From: Thermodesulfobium acidiphilum
GTDB taxonomy: Bacteria > Thermodesulfobiota > Thermodesulfobiia > Thermodesulfobiales > Thermodesulfobiaceae
Assembly (NCBI RefSeq): GCF_003057965.1
Contig: NZ_CP020921.1
Location: forward strand, 1,065,001-1,129,000
Length of the DNA stretch: 64,000 nucleotides
Direction: 5' to 3'
Shown: positions 27,619 through 37,202 of the stretch, one piece after another
How the letters are laid out: every line of letters begins with the position of its first letter
How positions within the stretch are numbered: the first letter of the stretch is position 1
Notes under the pieces: model-generated
Database searches by the model: none
The model's input: only the letters and a program-made list of their open reading frames with translations
What the model was told of the DNA's origin: nothing
Translations under genes and position numbers: made by a program

Positions 27619-28989
27619 CTATATTATAGCGCTAAAAACTATTTCAGATATCGTTGGGTGACCATAAATTATATCCCTTAGTTCTGTAATATTGACTTTA
27701 CTTTTCATTGCTACTGCCATAATATGAACTAGCTCATATGCCATAGGACCAATAAACATAGCACCAATTATAGTCCCCTCATCCGAAGTAAGTGCTTTAA
27801 AAAAACCAGAATTTTGGCCCATAATAAGGGCTTTCCCATTACCCTTAAAAAATGCTTTATAAGTTTTATAAGGAATCACTTTTGACTTTAAATCCTCTTC
27901 AGTGAATCCAATACATCCTACACCCGGATCTGTAAATACCACTCTTGGTAATAATTCATAGTTAATATTTTCAGTTTCGCCAAGTATTTTTTTAGCAACA
28001 GCTATCCCCTCTCTGGTAGCCACGTTGGCCAGCATTGGGGTTTTTATAATATCTCCTACAGCATATACACTGCTGTTATCTATGCTAAAGTCCTTCTCTG
28101 TAATTATGAAATCTCTTTCGGTTTTTGCATTAATTACTTCTAAATTCAGATATTTTGTATTGGGTACTCTTCCCACAGAAACTAATATAACATCTACAAA
28201 AATATCTTTAACTAAATTATTTTGCCTATTTTTAAAACTAACCAGCAGCTTTTCATCTTTGTTTTGAATATTGACAATCTCTGAACTCGTGTTCACAGAT
28301 ATATTTCTCTTTTTAAATTCTCTCAGAAGAGTACGCGAAACCTCATCATCTTCTAAACCCATTATCTTAGGTAAAAATTCTACAATTGTAACGTTTGAAC
28401 CGAAATAATTTAGCAATGAAGCAAACTCACAACCTACGTAACCACCACCTACAATAAGAAAATCTTTTGGTAAACTTCCCAACTTTAAAAGGCCGCTACT
28501 CGAAATAATCTTGTTTTCGTCAATAGTCAAACCAGGAAGACTCTTTGGGTATGATCCGGTCGATAAAACTATATTGTTAGCAAAATAATCAACGTTGCCA
28601 ATCCTTATAACATCATAACCAGCTAGTCTTCCTTCCCCAAAAATCATTTTAACACCTGATTTTTTCAGTCTTGAAATTACTCCCTGTCTTAATTGATACT
28701 TTTGATCCTCTAAAAGCTTAATCGCATTCGAATAATCAATGCTAAAATCTATGTTGAAAATACTCTTGTATTCTCTCATTCTGTGAATTAAATGAGCACT
28801 TTCAACCAATGATTTTACAGGAATACATCCCTCATTCAGGCATGTCCCGCCAATCTTTTCTTCAGATTTTTCTACCAAGCATACACTTTTCCCTCTATCA
28901 CCTAAATAAAGCGCACACTCATAGCCAGCTGGACCAGCACCTATAATGATCGCGTCAAATTTATTTTCCAACCTCAATTTCTCCCACAA
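27619..28989 (-). CDS. lpd: Dihydrolipoyl dehydrogenase (L-protein)
   Basis: The FAD enzyme of about 456 residues reoxidises dihydrolipoyl groups with NAD+. Seen: FAD-binding GAGPAGYECA, the redox disulfide GGTCLNEGCIPVKSL, NAD-binding VGGGYVGCEFA, AVGDI, and the C-terminal GHPTISE with the catalytic histidine. It is the last gene of the gcv/lip operon and overlaps lipA by 16 bases when started at the TTG at 28989; an internal TTG nearer the FAD motif is also possible. It most likely serves as the L-protein of the glycine cleavage system, since no 2-oxoacid dehydrogenase genes are nearby. Confidence 0.93.
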   Translation of the reverse strand: MWEKLRLENKFDAIIIGAGPAGYECALYLGDRGKSVCLVEKSEEKIGGTCLNEGCIPVKSLVESAHLIHRMREYKSIFNIDFSIDYSNAIKLLEDQKYQLRQGVISRLKKSGVKMIFGEGRLAGYDVIRIGNVDYFANNIVLSTGSYPKSLPGLTIDENKIISSSGLLKLGSLPKDFLIVGGGYVGCEFASLLNYFGSNVTIVEFLPKIMGLEDDEVSRTLLREFKKRNISVNTSSEIVNIQNKDEKLLVSFKNRQNNLVKDIFVDVILVSVGRVPNTKYLNLEVINAKTERDFIITEKDFSIDNSSVYAVGDIIKTPMLANVATREGIAVAKKILGETENINYELLPRVVFTDPGVGCIGFTEEDLKSKVIPYKTYKAFFKGNGKALIMGQNSGFFKALTSDEGTIIGAMFIGPMAYELVHIMAVAMKSKVNITELRDIIYGHPTISEIVFSAII

Positions 28990-29843
28990 GATAAATATTT
29001 TTGTGCGTTATAAGAGCTTCTTACATACGGAGCGCTTTCTACATGTTTAAAACCAAAACTTCTTGCAATCTCCCCAATTTCTTCAAATTTGTCTGGATGA
29101 ACATATTCATAAACATCAATATTCTTTAAGCTAGGCCTTAAATATTGTCCTATACTAATAAAATCACACTTAATTTTTATAAGTTTATCAAAAAGTTCCT
29201 TCAATTCATCCATCGTTTCCCCTAACCCAAGCATTATACCTGTCTTTGTAAAAATATTTTGAGATAATTTTTTAGCATTTTCTAATACATATAAAGACGT
29301 TTCAAATGAAGCACCCTTTCTAATGGCGTAAAGTCTTGGAACAGTTTCCAGATTATGGCCAAAAATCTCAGGCTTTAAGTCAATTACTGTTTTAATCGAA
29401 TCAATATTTCCCTTGAAATCTGGTACTAAAACTTCGATTGTAACATCTGGAATAAGATTTCTTATAGCCTTAATAGTATTAGCAAAGTGAAGGGCTCCGC
29501 CATCAAAAACATCATCTCTAGTAGGGGATGTGATTATCACATGAGAAAGATTCAATCTTTCTACGGCCTGAGCTAATCTTTCTGGTTCATATGGATCTAA
29601 TGGTTTTAATAAATTTTTATCTTTAGCTTTTTTCACATTACAAAATTCACAAGATCTCGTACACACATCACCCATTATTAGAAAAGTAGCATGTCTATTA
29701 CTAAAACATTCTGATATATTAGGACATCTTGCTTCTTCACAAACAGTATTTAACTCTAAGTCTTTTAACAAGGTTCTTGTATAATTCTCTGTTCTTTGAC
29801 AAACTCTCTTATGAAGCCACACAGGTTTCTTTTTCAATACCAT
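28974..29843 (-). CDS. lipA: Lipoyl synthase
   Basis: The 289-residue radical-SAM enzyme inserts two sulfurs into octanoyl groups on lipoyl domains such as GcvH. It has both required cysteine sets: CEEARCPNISEC (auxiliary cluster) and CTRSCEFC (radical-SAM cluster). It also has the GLGET segment and the C-terminal serine (VRSSY) that ligates the auxiliary cluster. Length is normal. Its 5' end overlaps the lipM-like gene by 35 bases. Confidence 0.96.
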   Translation of the reverse strand: MVLKKKPVWLHKRVCQRTENYTRTLLKDLELNTVCEEARCPNISECFSNRHATFLIMGDVCTRSCEFCNVKKAKDKNLLKPLDPYEPERLAQAVERLNLSHVIITSPTRDDVFDGGALHFANTIKAIRNLIPDVTIEVLVPDFKGNIDSIKTVIDLKPEIFGHNLETVPRLYAIRKGASFETSLYVLENAKKLSQNIFTKTGIMLGLGETMDELKELFDKLIKIKCDFISIGQYLRPSLKNIDVYEYVHPDKFEEIGEIARSFGFKHVESAPYVRSSYNAQKYLSCGRN

Positions 29844-30597
29844 CCCTATTCCAACTTTCAGATAAATATTTTTTCTCTCTTAAAAGTGAGACAAGCTTAA
29901 TTTCTTCTTTTGTAAGCTCGCAAAAATCTAAATCAACCTTCATTTCCTTGCTAAAAAATGTGGCAAGACCTTTGAGTGCAGTTTCATAAGAAATATCATG
30001 AACCCAATCTTGTAGTGAATTTCCATGTTCATAAGGTTTAGAAAGATTTTTTCTACTCTTTACTGGAATAGAGCCATGTTGGAATATTACATCGTGAGAA
30101 CGCTTTTGTGCATTTCCACCAACTTTTTGTCCATCTATTAAAATATCATATTTTTCTTTTCCTTGATAACACAATATTGGATTTTTATCTGATTCAGTGC
30201 TCTCACATTCACATGCCCATTTAGCATTCAGATGTAAAGAATTGTAAAATTCTAATACAAAGGAGGTTAACTTTTTATAGGAGTCAATTACAGACAAATT
30301 ACCTAAGTGTTCTTGAGAGCAAACAATAGAGTATGAGATTTCTTCATAATGATACAAGGCATTCCCCCCCGTCAACCTCCTAATGAAAAATTCTTCTTCC
30401 TGAGACAAAAAAACCTTGTTAATATCAGATATTTTTTGAAACCTCCCCACCGAAAGAACCGAAGGATACCAAAAATAAAATCTTATTACAGGTTCTCTTT
30501 TCTTCAAGAAGGTTAAATATAAAGCTTCGTCAATGGCCATATTGTAATCGCCACTTAATGGAGACGAAACTATAAATCTAAACCTCCTGCCAGACAA
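29809..30597 (-). CDS. lipM: Octanoyltransferase/lipoate-protein ligase family protein (LipM-like)
   Basis: The 262-residue protein of the BPL/LplA/LipB superfamily contains RRLTGGNALYH and GQKVGGNAQKR followed by FQHGSI. A cysteine precedes the binding loop (PILCYQGKEKYDI), as in LipM octanoyltransferases, which use a catalytic Cys. This suggests transfer of octanoate from acyl carrier protein to GcvH, with LipA then adding sulfur. A lipoate ligase (LplA) role remains possible. The TTG start at 30597 has AAGG eight bases upstream. An AGGAGG just inside the frame could point to a slightly later, noncanonical start. Confidence 0.82.
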   Translation of the reverse strand: MSGRRFRFIVSSPLSGDYNMAIDEALYLTFLKKREPVIRFYFWYPSVLSVGRFQKISDINKVFLSQEEEFFIRRLTGGNALYHYEEISYSIVCSQEHLGNLSVIDSYKKLTSFVLEFYNSLHLNAKWACECESTESDKNPILCYQGKEKYDILIDGQKVGGNAQKRSHDVIFQHGSIPVKSRKNLSKPYEHGNSLQDWVHDISYETALKGLATFFSKEMKVDLDFCELTKEEIKLVSLLREKKYLSESWNRDGIEKETCVAS

Positions 30598-30683
30598 CTT
30601 AATTCCCTTCCTTCTTAAAAAATAAGATATATAAATTATACTTTTTTATTAAATCTTTAATATTATACAGCTTATTCCAAAAT

Positions 30684-32123
30684 TCATAGTCTAGCCTTGA
30701 CAATCAAATCTTTAGCAGCCTTTGTTTCATCTGGTCTTGAAATGACAGTTGTTTTAGGAAACTCTTTAAAGGCTTCAGGATTTTGTTCTGCCAATTTAAC
30801 TGCATCTATAATAGCATCTACGAATTTATCAAGAGTTTCCATAGATTCGGTTTCAGTTGGTTCAATCATAAAGGCTTCCTTTACTATCAATGGAAAATAT
30901 ATTGTAGGTGGGTGAAATCCCCTATCTATAAGGAACTTTGCAAAATCCAGAGCACTTGCGCCTTTTTTAGCCATTTCAGAAAGAGAAAATACACATTCGT
31001 GCATACAAGTTCTATCATACGGAAGTTTCAAATAATTTTTAAGTCTATTCATTACGTAATTTGCATTTAATACTGCCATTTCTGCAGAATATTTTATTCC
31101 ATCAGTCCCAAGAAGTTTAATATATAGATATGCCTTTAAGATAACAGCAAAGTTTCCAAAGAATGATGAAACATGTCCAATTGATTTATCTGAATTTGAT
31201 ACTACAACTAGAGAATCATCTTCTCTTTTTACTCTAGGAATAGGGAGAAAATCTTCAAGAAATTTCTTAACTCCTACAGGCCCAGCTCCAGGACCTCCGC
31301 CACCATGAGGAGTACCAAAAGTCTTGTGCACATTTACGTGGATAACGTCAAATCCAAGATCACCAGGTCTGACTTTGCCCATAATTGCGTTAAGGTTAGC
31401 ACCATCATAGTACATTAATGCTCCTACAGAATGAGCTAAATCGGAAATCTCTTTTATGTTTTTCTCAAACAAACCTAAAGTATTAGGACATGTCATCATT
31501 ACTGCAGCCACATCTGTATCAAGATGTTTTTTTAACTCATCTACATCCATTTCCCCTTCGCTATTTGAAGGTATTGTAACTACTTCATAGCCTACCATAG
31601 ATGCACTTGCAGGATTTGTGCCGTGTGAAGAATCAGGCACAATAACCTTGGTTCTCTTCGAGTTTTTTGATTTGTGATAACTAGAAATAATCATAATACC
31701 AGTTAATTCACCGTGAGCTCCAGCCATCGGACTAGTAGTAGCACAGTCCATTCCAGTTATCTCACATAATATGTCCTGAAAATCTGAAATAAGCTCAAGA
31801 GCACCTTTACACCTATTAATACTATCTGGCAAAATAGACAAAAAAGGATGGAGATTTAGAAATTCAGGAATATTCGAAGCTTTTTCCAAAATTTTTGGAT
31901 TGTATTTCATGGTACAAGAACCCAACGGATAAAATTGAGTATCCACAGAAAAATTTAATCTGGAAAGATTAATAAAATGTCTTATAAGATCTAACTCTGA
32001 TATCTCAGGCAAATTAAGTTCTGAGCGACAAAGCTCATCAGGAAAATTCTTTAAATTTACATCTAATTTAGGCAAATTAAAAGACTTTCTGCCACTCTTT
32101 GATTCCTCAAATATCAATTTCAT
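30684..32123 (-). CDS. gcvPB: Glycine dehydrogenase (decarboxylating) subunit 2
   Basis: The 479-residue PLP-dependent half of the P-protein carries the PLP-lysine loop NVHKTFGTPHGGGGPGAGP. It pairs with GcvPA to decarboxylate glycine and load aminomethyl onto lipoyl-GcvH. The ATG at 32123 is chosen because GGAGG lies seven bases upstream and it overlaps the gcvPA stop as ATGA. A longer frame to 32147 adds nine residues without a better site. Length matches the two-subunit P-protein type found in many thermophiles and Firmicutes. Confidence 0.96.
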   Translation of the reverse strand: MKLIFEESKSGRKSFNLPKLDVNLKNFPDELCRSELNLPEISELDLIRHFINLSRLNFSVDTQFYPLGSCTMKYNPKILEKASNIPEFLNLHPFLSILPDSINRCKGALELISDFQDILCEITGMDCATTSPMAGAHGELTGIMIISSYHKSKNSKRTKVIVPDSSHGTNPASASMVGYEVVTIPSNSEGEMDVDELKKHLDTDVAAVMMTCPNTLGLFEKNIKEISDLAHSVGALMYYDGANLNAIMGKVRPGDLGFDVIHVNVHKTFGTPHGGGGPGAGPVGVKKFLEDFLPIPRVKREDDSLVVVSNSDKSIGHVSSFFGNFAVILKAYLYIKLLGTDGIKYSAEMAVLNANYVMNRLKNYLKLPYDRTCMHECVFSLSEMAKKGASALDFAKFLIDRGFHPPTIYFPLIVKEAFMIEPTETESMETLDKFVDAIIDAVKLAEQNPEAFKEFPKTTVISRPDETKAAKDLIVKARL

Positions 32124-33442
32124 AATATGGCCTCCAAAATAGAACATACATTATCAATGTTATACTTTGACATCTTTTCAGTTACATTTATCAAAATATC
32201 ATTTTCTGAACCACCAAACAGATACAATGGGATTCCAAAGGCAATATTTTTTGATAATAATGTTGAAAAAATCTCTTTAGCAGGTCTATTAAATTTAACA
32301 ACAAATTCGTTAAAAGTAGTTGCATTATTCTTTATAACCAACCCTATCTCTATCAACTTTTTCTTCATGTATTCACTTTTACTAAAATTTATCAGAGCCA
32401 ATTCCTTTAAGCCGCTCTTTCCAAGAGAACAAAGGTAAACCAAAGCTCTTAAAGCACAAAGGCCCTCGTTAGAGCATATATTAGACGTCGCACGATGTCT
32501 TTTTATGTGTTGTTCTCTAGCCTGAAGAGTTAAAACATAAGCTCTTTTGTTATTTCTGTCTAATGTTTCACCCACAATCCTGCCAGGCATATTTCTAATG
32601 TACACCTTTTTGGTTACCAAAAAACCAAAATATGGCCCTCCAAATGAAAGCGGATTGCCAAGTGATTGTCCTTCACCAGTTGCAATATCTACTCCCATCT
32701 TACCTGGCGTTTTTACAATTCCTAAAGAAATAGGATATACGCTTGATACAGCCAAAATATTCTTTTCATGAGCAAAATTTATAAGATCAGTCCAATCATG
32801 AACACTCCCATAAAAAGTTGGATTCTGGAAAACAAAACAAGCCACATTAGAGTCAAGCAAAGACTTTATTTTTCCAAAATCTGGCTCAATTTCTTCTGTC
32901 TCAACTTCAATTAATTCGTATGGCAAGAATTTTAAATACGTCTTGACTATGTTTCTATATATTGGGTTAACGCTTTTGTCCATTATTATCTTTTCTCTTT
33001 TGGTGATTCTTAGAGACATCAAAACAGCTTCAGCAAGAGCAGTTCCACCATCGTAGAGAGATGCATTCGTCACTTCAAGGTCAGTCAGGTTACAAATAGC
33101 AGTCTGATACTCAAACAGCGATTGTAAAGTTCCCTGAGAACATTCTGGTTGGTAGGGTGTATAGGCAGTATAGAATTCAGATCTCGATGCAACAAAATCA
33201 ACTACACTAGGAATTATGTGATCATAGAATCCTGCACCTAAAAAGTGATATGATAACAAATTATTTTTTCTAGCCAGGTTTAAAATAAGATTGTATCCTT
33301 CATATTCAGAAATCCCTTTGCCCAATTTTTTGAAATCAATTTCTTCAACTGGGAGCTCTTTGAATAAATCATCTACTTCATTTACATTACAAACAGAACA
33401 CATTTCCCTTATATCTTCAGGTGTATGTGGACAAAAATTCAT
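32120..33442 (-). CDS. gcvPA: Glycine dehydrogenase (decarboxylating) subunit 1
   Basis: The 440-residue structural half of the split P-protein begins MNFCPHTPEDIREM and contains the family segments HFLGAGFYDH, TAYTPYQPECSQGTLQ and RAREQHIKR-like EQHIKRHRATSNICSNEGL. It lacks the PLP lysine, as expected for this subunit. It begins two bases after the gcvH stop and its stop overlaps gcvPB by four bases. Confidence 0.96.
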   Translation of the reverse strand: MNFCPHTPEDIREMCSVCNVNEVDDLFKELPVEEIDFKKLGKGISEYEGYNLILNLARKNNLLSYHFLGAGFYDHIIPSVVDFVASRSEFYTAYTPYQPECSQGTLQSLFEYQTAICNLTDLEVTNASLYDGGTALAEAVLMSLRITKREKIIMDKSVNPIYRNIVKTYLKFLPYELIEVETEEIEPDFGKIKSLLDSNVACFVFQNPTFYGSVHDWTDLINFAHEKNILAVSSVYPISLGIVKTPGKMGVDIATGEGQSLGNPLSFGGPYFGFLVTKKVYIRNMPGRIVGETLDRNNKRAYVLTLQAREQHIKRHRATSNICSNEGLCALRALVYLCSLGKSGLKELALINFSKSEYMKKKLIEIGLVIKNNATTFNEFVVKFNRPAKEIFSTLLSKNIAFGIPLYLFGGSENDILINVTEKMSKYNIDNVCSILEAIL

Positions 33443-33444
33443 TT

Positions 33445-33819
33445 TTAGTCCAGCTCCTTAATATAATTTTCATATGATGCCTTATCCATAAGATTTTTAA
33501 GCTCACTGGTGTCAGAAATTTCCACCTTAACTATCCAACCTTCTTCTTCTGGACTCTTATTTATAATTTCAGGTTCATTTTCCAACCTACTATTCACTTC
33601 AATTATCTTCCCGCTTACAGGAGCATATACATCGCTAGCTGCCTTTACTGACTCAATAGTACAGAATATACTAAACTGTTTGATTTCAGTACCAACTTCC
33701 GGCAATTCAACGTAAGTAATGTCTCCCAACTGATGCTGTGCGTAATCTGTAATACCAACTATTCCTACATTGTTATCTATCTCTAACCACTCGTGATCTT
33801 TTGAATAATATCTTGACAC
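33445..33819 (-). CDS. gcvH: Glycine cleavage system H protein
   Basis: The 124-residue lipoyl carrier begins (M)SRYYSKDHEWLEI. The lipoylated lysine is Lys59 in IESVKAASD, with the usual YAPVSGKIIEVN after it. It shuttles aminomethyl and reducing equivalents between P, T and L proteins. It starts at GTG with AGGAGG upstream. The lipM-like and lipA genes needed to make its cofactor are in the same operon. Confidence 0.96.
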   Translation of the reverse strand: MSRYYSKDHEWLEIDNNVGIVGITDYAQHQLGDITYVELPEVGTEIKQFSIFCTIESVKAASDVYAPVSGKIIEVNSRLENEPEIINKSPEEEGWIVKVEISDTSELKNLMDKASYENYIKELD

Positions 33820-33851
33820 AGATACTCCTCCTTTAAAGTATTAATTTTATT

Positions 33852-34943
33852 TTATTTTCTAAGAGATCCATTTTTATAAAACGGTATCTTTTCAATAACA
33901 GCTTTAATTTTTACCCTATCTTGAGACAATTCTAAAGCTGTGTTCTCACTGCTATATTGTGGTTTAACATAGCCCATACCAATCCCTTTACCTAGTGATG
34001 GAGAAAAACCTCCACTAGTAACATATCCAATGTCCATACCATCTTTAAATATCCTGTAATTGTGTCTAGGAGCCCTTCTACTATCACAAACAAAGCCTAC
34101 TCTTATTTTTTCTAAATTAGCTTCTTTTTGTTTCAAAAGAGCTTCCTTACCCACAAAATCTTTATCAAAGTGAACAAAATAGGAGAGATCGGCCTCTAAT
34201 GGTGTAGTGTCTTCATCAAGATCATTGCCATACAAAGGATAACCCATTTCAAGTCTTAACAAATCTCTTGCACCAAGTCCAGCAGGCTTTATTTTTTCAT
34301 CTTTAAGTAAATCGTTCCAAACATCAACACAAATAATTGATGGCATATATATCTCAAAACCAAGTTCTCCAGTATATCCAGTTCTTGAGAGTATCACTTC
34401 TTGATCCATAAGACTGCTTTTGGTAAAAGAAAAATATTTTAATTCATCAATAATCCCTGGGAAATATTTTCTTAATAGATCTCTCGAAAAAGGCCCTTGA
34501 ACGTCAAGCTTTGAGGTAGTTTCAGACCTATCTTCAAAAACAAAATTACCCTTTAAAACGCTTTTTATAACATTAAAATCGTTATCCTTTGTCCCAGCAT
34601 TCACTACCATCATAAGCTCATCAGCGCTTAATCTGTAAACAATACAATCATCTACAATTCCTCCTCTTTCATTCAAAATTAGGCCATATCTGCACTTTCC
34701 TACATTAATAGTGCCAATTTTAAACGAAAAAGCCATCTCAATATTTGTATTTACCAAATCACCCTTAAAGTAAAATTCACCCATATGGCAGGTATCAAAA
34801 AGTGCAACGCTTTTTCTGCATTGCATGTGCTCTTCGATTATACTTTCATATTGAATTGGCATATTCCAACCACCAAAAGGTACCATTTTCGCTTTTAGCT
34901 TAATGTGCTCAGCCTCAAGCGGTGTCGATTTCAAATTCTGCAT
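33852..34943 (-). CDS. gcvT: Glycine cleavage system T protein (aminomethyltransferase)
   Basis: The 363-residue folate enzyme moves the methylene group between H protein and tetrahydrofolate. Typical segments: VPFGGWNMPIQY, DTCHMGEF, the GYTGELGFEIY loop, LGARDLLRLEMGYPLYG and the C-terminal GYVTSGGFSPSLGKGIGMGY. GAAGGTG precedes the ATG. Only 12 bases separate it from rdgB. No glycine riboswitch leader can fit there, so control must come from further upstream. Confidence 0.96.
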   Translation of the reverse strand: MQNLKSTPLEAEHIKLKAKMVPFGGWNMPIQYESIIEEHMQCRKSVALFDTCHMGEFYFKGDLVNTNIEMAFSFKIGTINVGKCRYGLILNERGGIVDDCIVYRLSADELMMVVNAGTKDNDFNVIKSVLKGNFVFEDRSETTSKLDVQGPFSRDLLRKYFPGIIDELKYFSFTKSSLMDQEVILSRTGYTGELGFEIYMPSIICVDVWNDLLKDEKIKPAGLGARDLLRLEMGYPLYGNDLDEDTTPLEADLSYFVHFDKDFVGKEALLKQKEANLEKIRVGFVCDSRRAPRHNYRIFKDGMDIGYVTSGGFSPSLGKGIGMGYVKPQYSSENTALELSQDRVKIKAVIEKIPFYKNGSLRK

Positions 34944-34955
34944 CGTTTCACCTTC

Positions 34956-35546
34956 CTACTTTCTTAAAATTTGTTTTAAGTTTTCACTTAAATCTCTAAG
35001 CGCGTTGCCTCTATGACTTATCTTTTCTTTTTCTTCAAGCGAGAGTTCAGCCATACTTTTCTTGTATCCTAAAGGGATAAAGATCGGATCATATCCAAAG
35101 CCATTTTCACCCTTTGGTTCGAACCCTATATGGCCTTCACAAACTCCCTGTACCTGACAAATAACCTTTTTTTCGTAAAGAACAAAACAAGCTTTAAATC
35201 TCGCAGTTCTCTTTTCAAAAGGCAAATCCCCAAGAAGTTTTAATATGCCCATGCACTTTTCCAAATCTGTTACATCGCCAAAAAACCTTGATGATAAAAC
35301 GCCTGGCTTTTTGTCTAACGCATCAACTTCAAGACCAGAATCGTCAGCCAATGAAGCAATATTAGTAGCCTCATAAAACGCTCTGGCTTTTATCAAAGCA
35401 TTTTCACAAAACGTAGAACCCGTTTCTTCCGGTTCAATAAAACAATTTATTTCTGAAGGTAGTATAAAGTTCAAGCTATATTTGGATAAAACGTTCACAA
35501 TTTCTCTTATTTTGTTTTTATTATTAGTAGCAAGAAGTAATTTCAT
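34956..35546 (-). CDS. rdgB: XTP/dITP diphosphatase (RdgB/HAM1)
   Basis: The 196-residue nucleotide-pool sanitising enzyme begins LLLATNNKNKIREI. It has the SLADDSGLEVDAL motif, the GVLSSRFFG segment, and the C-terminal FGYDPIFIP and SHRGNAL segments. It hydrolyses non-canonical purine triphosphates to monophosphates. Its start overlaps the dtd stop by four bases. The link to glycine cleavage genes is positional only. Confidence 0.95.
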   Translation of the reverse strand: MKLLLATNNKNKIREIVNVLSKYSLNFILPSEINCFIEPEETGSTFCENALIKARAFYEATNIASLADDSGLEVDALDKKPGVLSSRFFGDVTDLEKCMGILKLLGDLPFEKRTARFKACFVLYEKKVICQVQGVCEGHIGFEPKGENGFGYDPIFIPLGYKKSMAELSLEEKEKISHRGNALRDLSENLKQILRK

Positions 35547-35992
35547 AAATTCATTTTTGTATCAAAAATAATTGTTACAGGACCATCATTTACAAGAGAT
35601 ACCTTCATGTGCTCACCGAAAAATCCTTTCCTTACAACAACTTTTTCTTTTAAAACGTTAAACATGTATTCAAAAAGTTCATTTGCCCTGTTTGGGTTCT
35701 CAGATCTTTCAAAACTAGGCCTTAAACCCTTTGAAGTATTAGCAAGCAACGTAAATTGTGGCACAATCAAAAGCTCACCCTTTATGTCAAGAAGAGAAAG
35801 ATCCAAAGGCATCTTCTCAGATTGAAAAAGCCTTAATTTACATATTTTTTCACAAAAAAGTGAAACTTCTTCCTCTTTATCATCCTTTTCAAAATTTACT
35901 AACAAAGTTAGACCTCTGCTTATCGAGGAATATAAATTTTTTTCGCTTACACTAACGCTTGCACTTAACACTCTTTGTGCAACAACCCTCAA
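35543..35992 (-). CDS. dtd: D-aminoacyl-tRNA deacylase
   Basis: The 149-residue protein begins MRVVAQRVLSASVSV, with the catalytic-site SxxxQFTL-type segment LIVPQFTLLANTSKGLRP and the C-terminal VNDGPVTIIFDT (Gly-cisPro-type NxGPVT loop). It removes D-amino acids (and glycine) mischarged on tRNA. It overlaps rdgB by four bases and follows pyrD on the same strand. Confidence 0.95.
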   Translation of the reverse strand: MRVVAQRVLSASVSVSEKNLYSSISRGLTLLVNFEKDDKEEEVSLFCEKICKLRLFQSEKMPLDLSLLDIKGELLIVPQFTLLANTSKGLRPSFERSENPNRANELFEYMFNVLKEKVVVRKGFFGEHMKVSLVNDGPVTIIFDTKMNL

Positions 35993-36043
35993 AACTTACC
36001 ACTTCCCCCTTGTTGTTCAAAATTTCTCAATAACTTTTTTTGT

Positions 36044-36964
36044 CTAATTAGTTTTATGAGCAAGAGAAACAAGATCTTCTACTCCCTTCAGGTTATTTTC
36101 TGATAAAAACCTTTTAATCCCAATAGAAATCTCATCCAACAAATCTGGATTGTTATAATAGCTTGAACCAATTCCTATATAATTTGCTCCAGCCATAAAC
36201 ATTTCTATAGCAGATTCAACAGAATATACTCCACCAACGCCTATAATAGGTAACTTAGAAGCCTTTCTCAAATCCCATACACATTTGAGAGAAATAGGTA
36301 AAAGTGCTGGACCCGATAAACCACCGTGTATATTGCCTAAAGATGGTTTTTTTCTATTTATATCAATTCTCATTCCTGGCAAAGTATTAATTGCACAAAA
36401 GATATCTACACCCTCACCCTCTAACGAAATTCCCATTTCCTTAAAATTAGAAAGTGGAGACAATTTTGCGATCAAAACCCTTTTCCATACTTTTCTTACC
36501 CTTTTGCAGACCTTAATTGAATCCTTTACATTGGAGGAAAAAGTAATACCGGCATCTCTTAAATTTGGACAGGAAAGGTTTAATTCTAGAGCAATAACAT
36601 CACTTTCGATTTCAGTTACTTTATCTGCTAGATACTCAAAGTCATCAACTGTTTCGCCAGATATACTAAATATCAGTGGACAATCTGAAAAAAATCTTTT
36701 TATAGTAGGAAAAAGTTTTAAATATTCATCTATACCAGGATTTTGAAGTCCAATAGAATTTAGCATCCCTGCAGGAGTTTCTATTATTCTTGGCGGTATA
36801 TTTCCCTCTCTTTTTTTTGTAGTAGCGGTTTTTAAAGTAAAAGCACCAAATTTATTAAGTTCATAATCATAACTTACATCATACCCCAGACCAAATACTC
36901 CAGAAGGTGCTATAAAAGGATTTTTGAGAACATTATCACAAAAAACTACTTTTAAATTAGACAT
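36044..36964 (-). CDS. pyrD: Dihydroorotate dehydrogenase, class 1B catalytic subunit
   Basis: The 306-residue FMN enzyme of pyrimidine synthesis shows NPFIAPSGVFGLG, the class 1 active-site cysteine in LELNLSCPN, GGLSGPALLPISL, and the FMN phosphate loop GVGGV...GANYIGIGSS. Class 1B enzymes use a PyrK electron-transfer subunit; no pyrK is next to it here. It is the first gene of a run of ten same-strand genes ending at lpd. Confidence 0.93.
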   Translation of the reverse strand: MSNLKVVFCDNVLKNPFIAPSGVFGLGYDVSYDYELNKFGAFTLKTATTKKREGNIPPRIIETPAGMLNSIGLQNPGIDEYLKLFPTIKRFFSDCPLIFSISGETVDDFEYLADKVTEIESDVIALELNLSCPNLRDAGITFSSNVKDSIKVCKRVRKVWKRVLIAKLSPLSNFKEMGISLEGEGVDIFCAINTLPGMRIDINRKKPSLGNIHGGLSGPALLPISLKCVWDLRKASKLPIIGVGGVYSVESAIEMFMAGANYIGIGSSYYNNPDLLDEISIGIKRFLSENNLKGVEDLVSLAHKTN

Positions 36965-37114
36965 AAAATACCCATTTCAAAATCAAATAAAACCCCTCAA
37001 CATTTAAAATAAAACCTACAAAAACAAGAACGTTAAAAAAAACTTTAAATATCAGTTCAACTATCTCCCTTTAAAATTCCCAAAAATATGTTAATTCAAA
37101 ACTTTTATATCCTC

Positions 37115-37189
<75 letters not shown>

Positions 37190-37202
37190 AAGAATTTCTA
37201 TG

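Noticed and set aside
34944-37114. Glycine riboswitch controlling the gcv genes
   Set aside because: There are 12 bases before gcvT and nothing resembling the tandem glycine aptamer upstream of dtd or pyrD.
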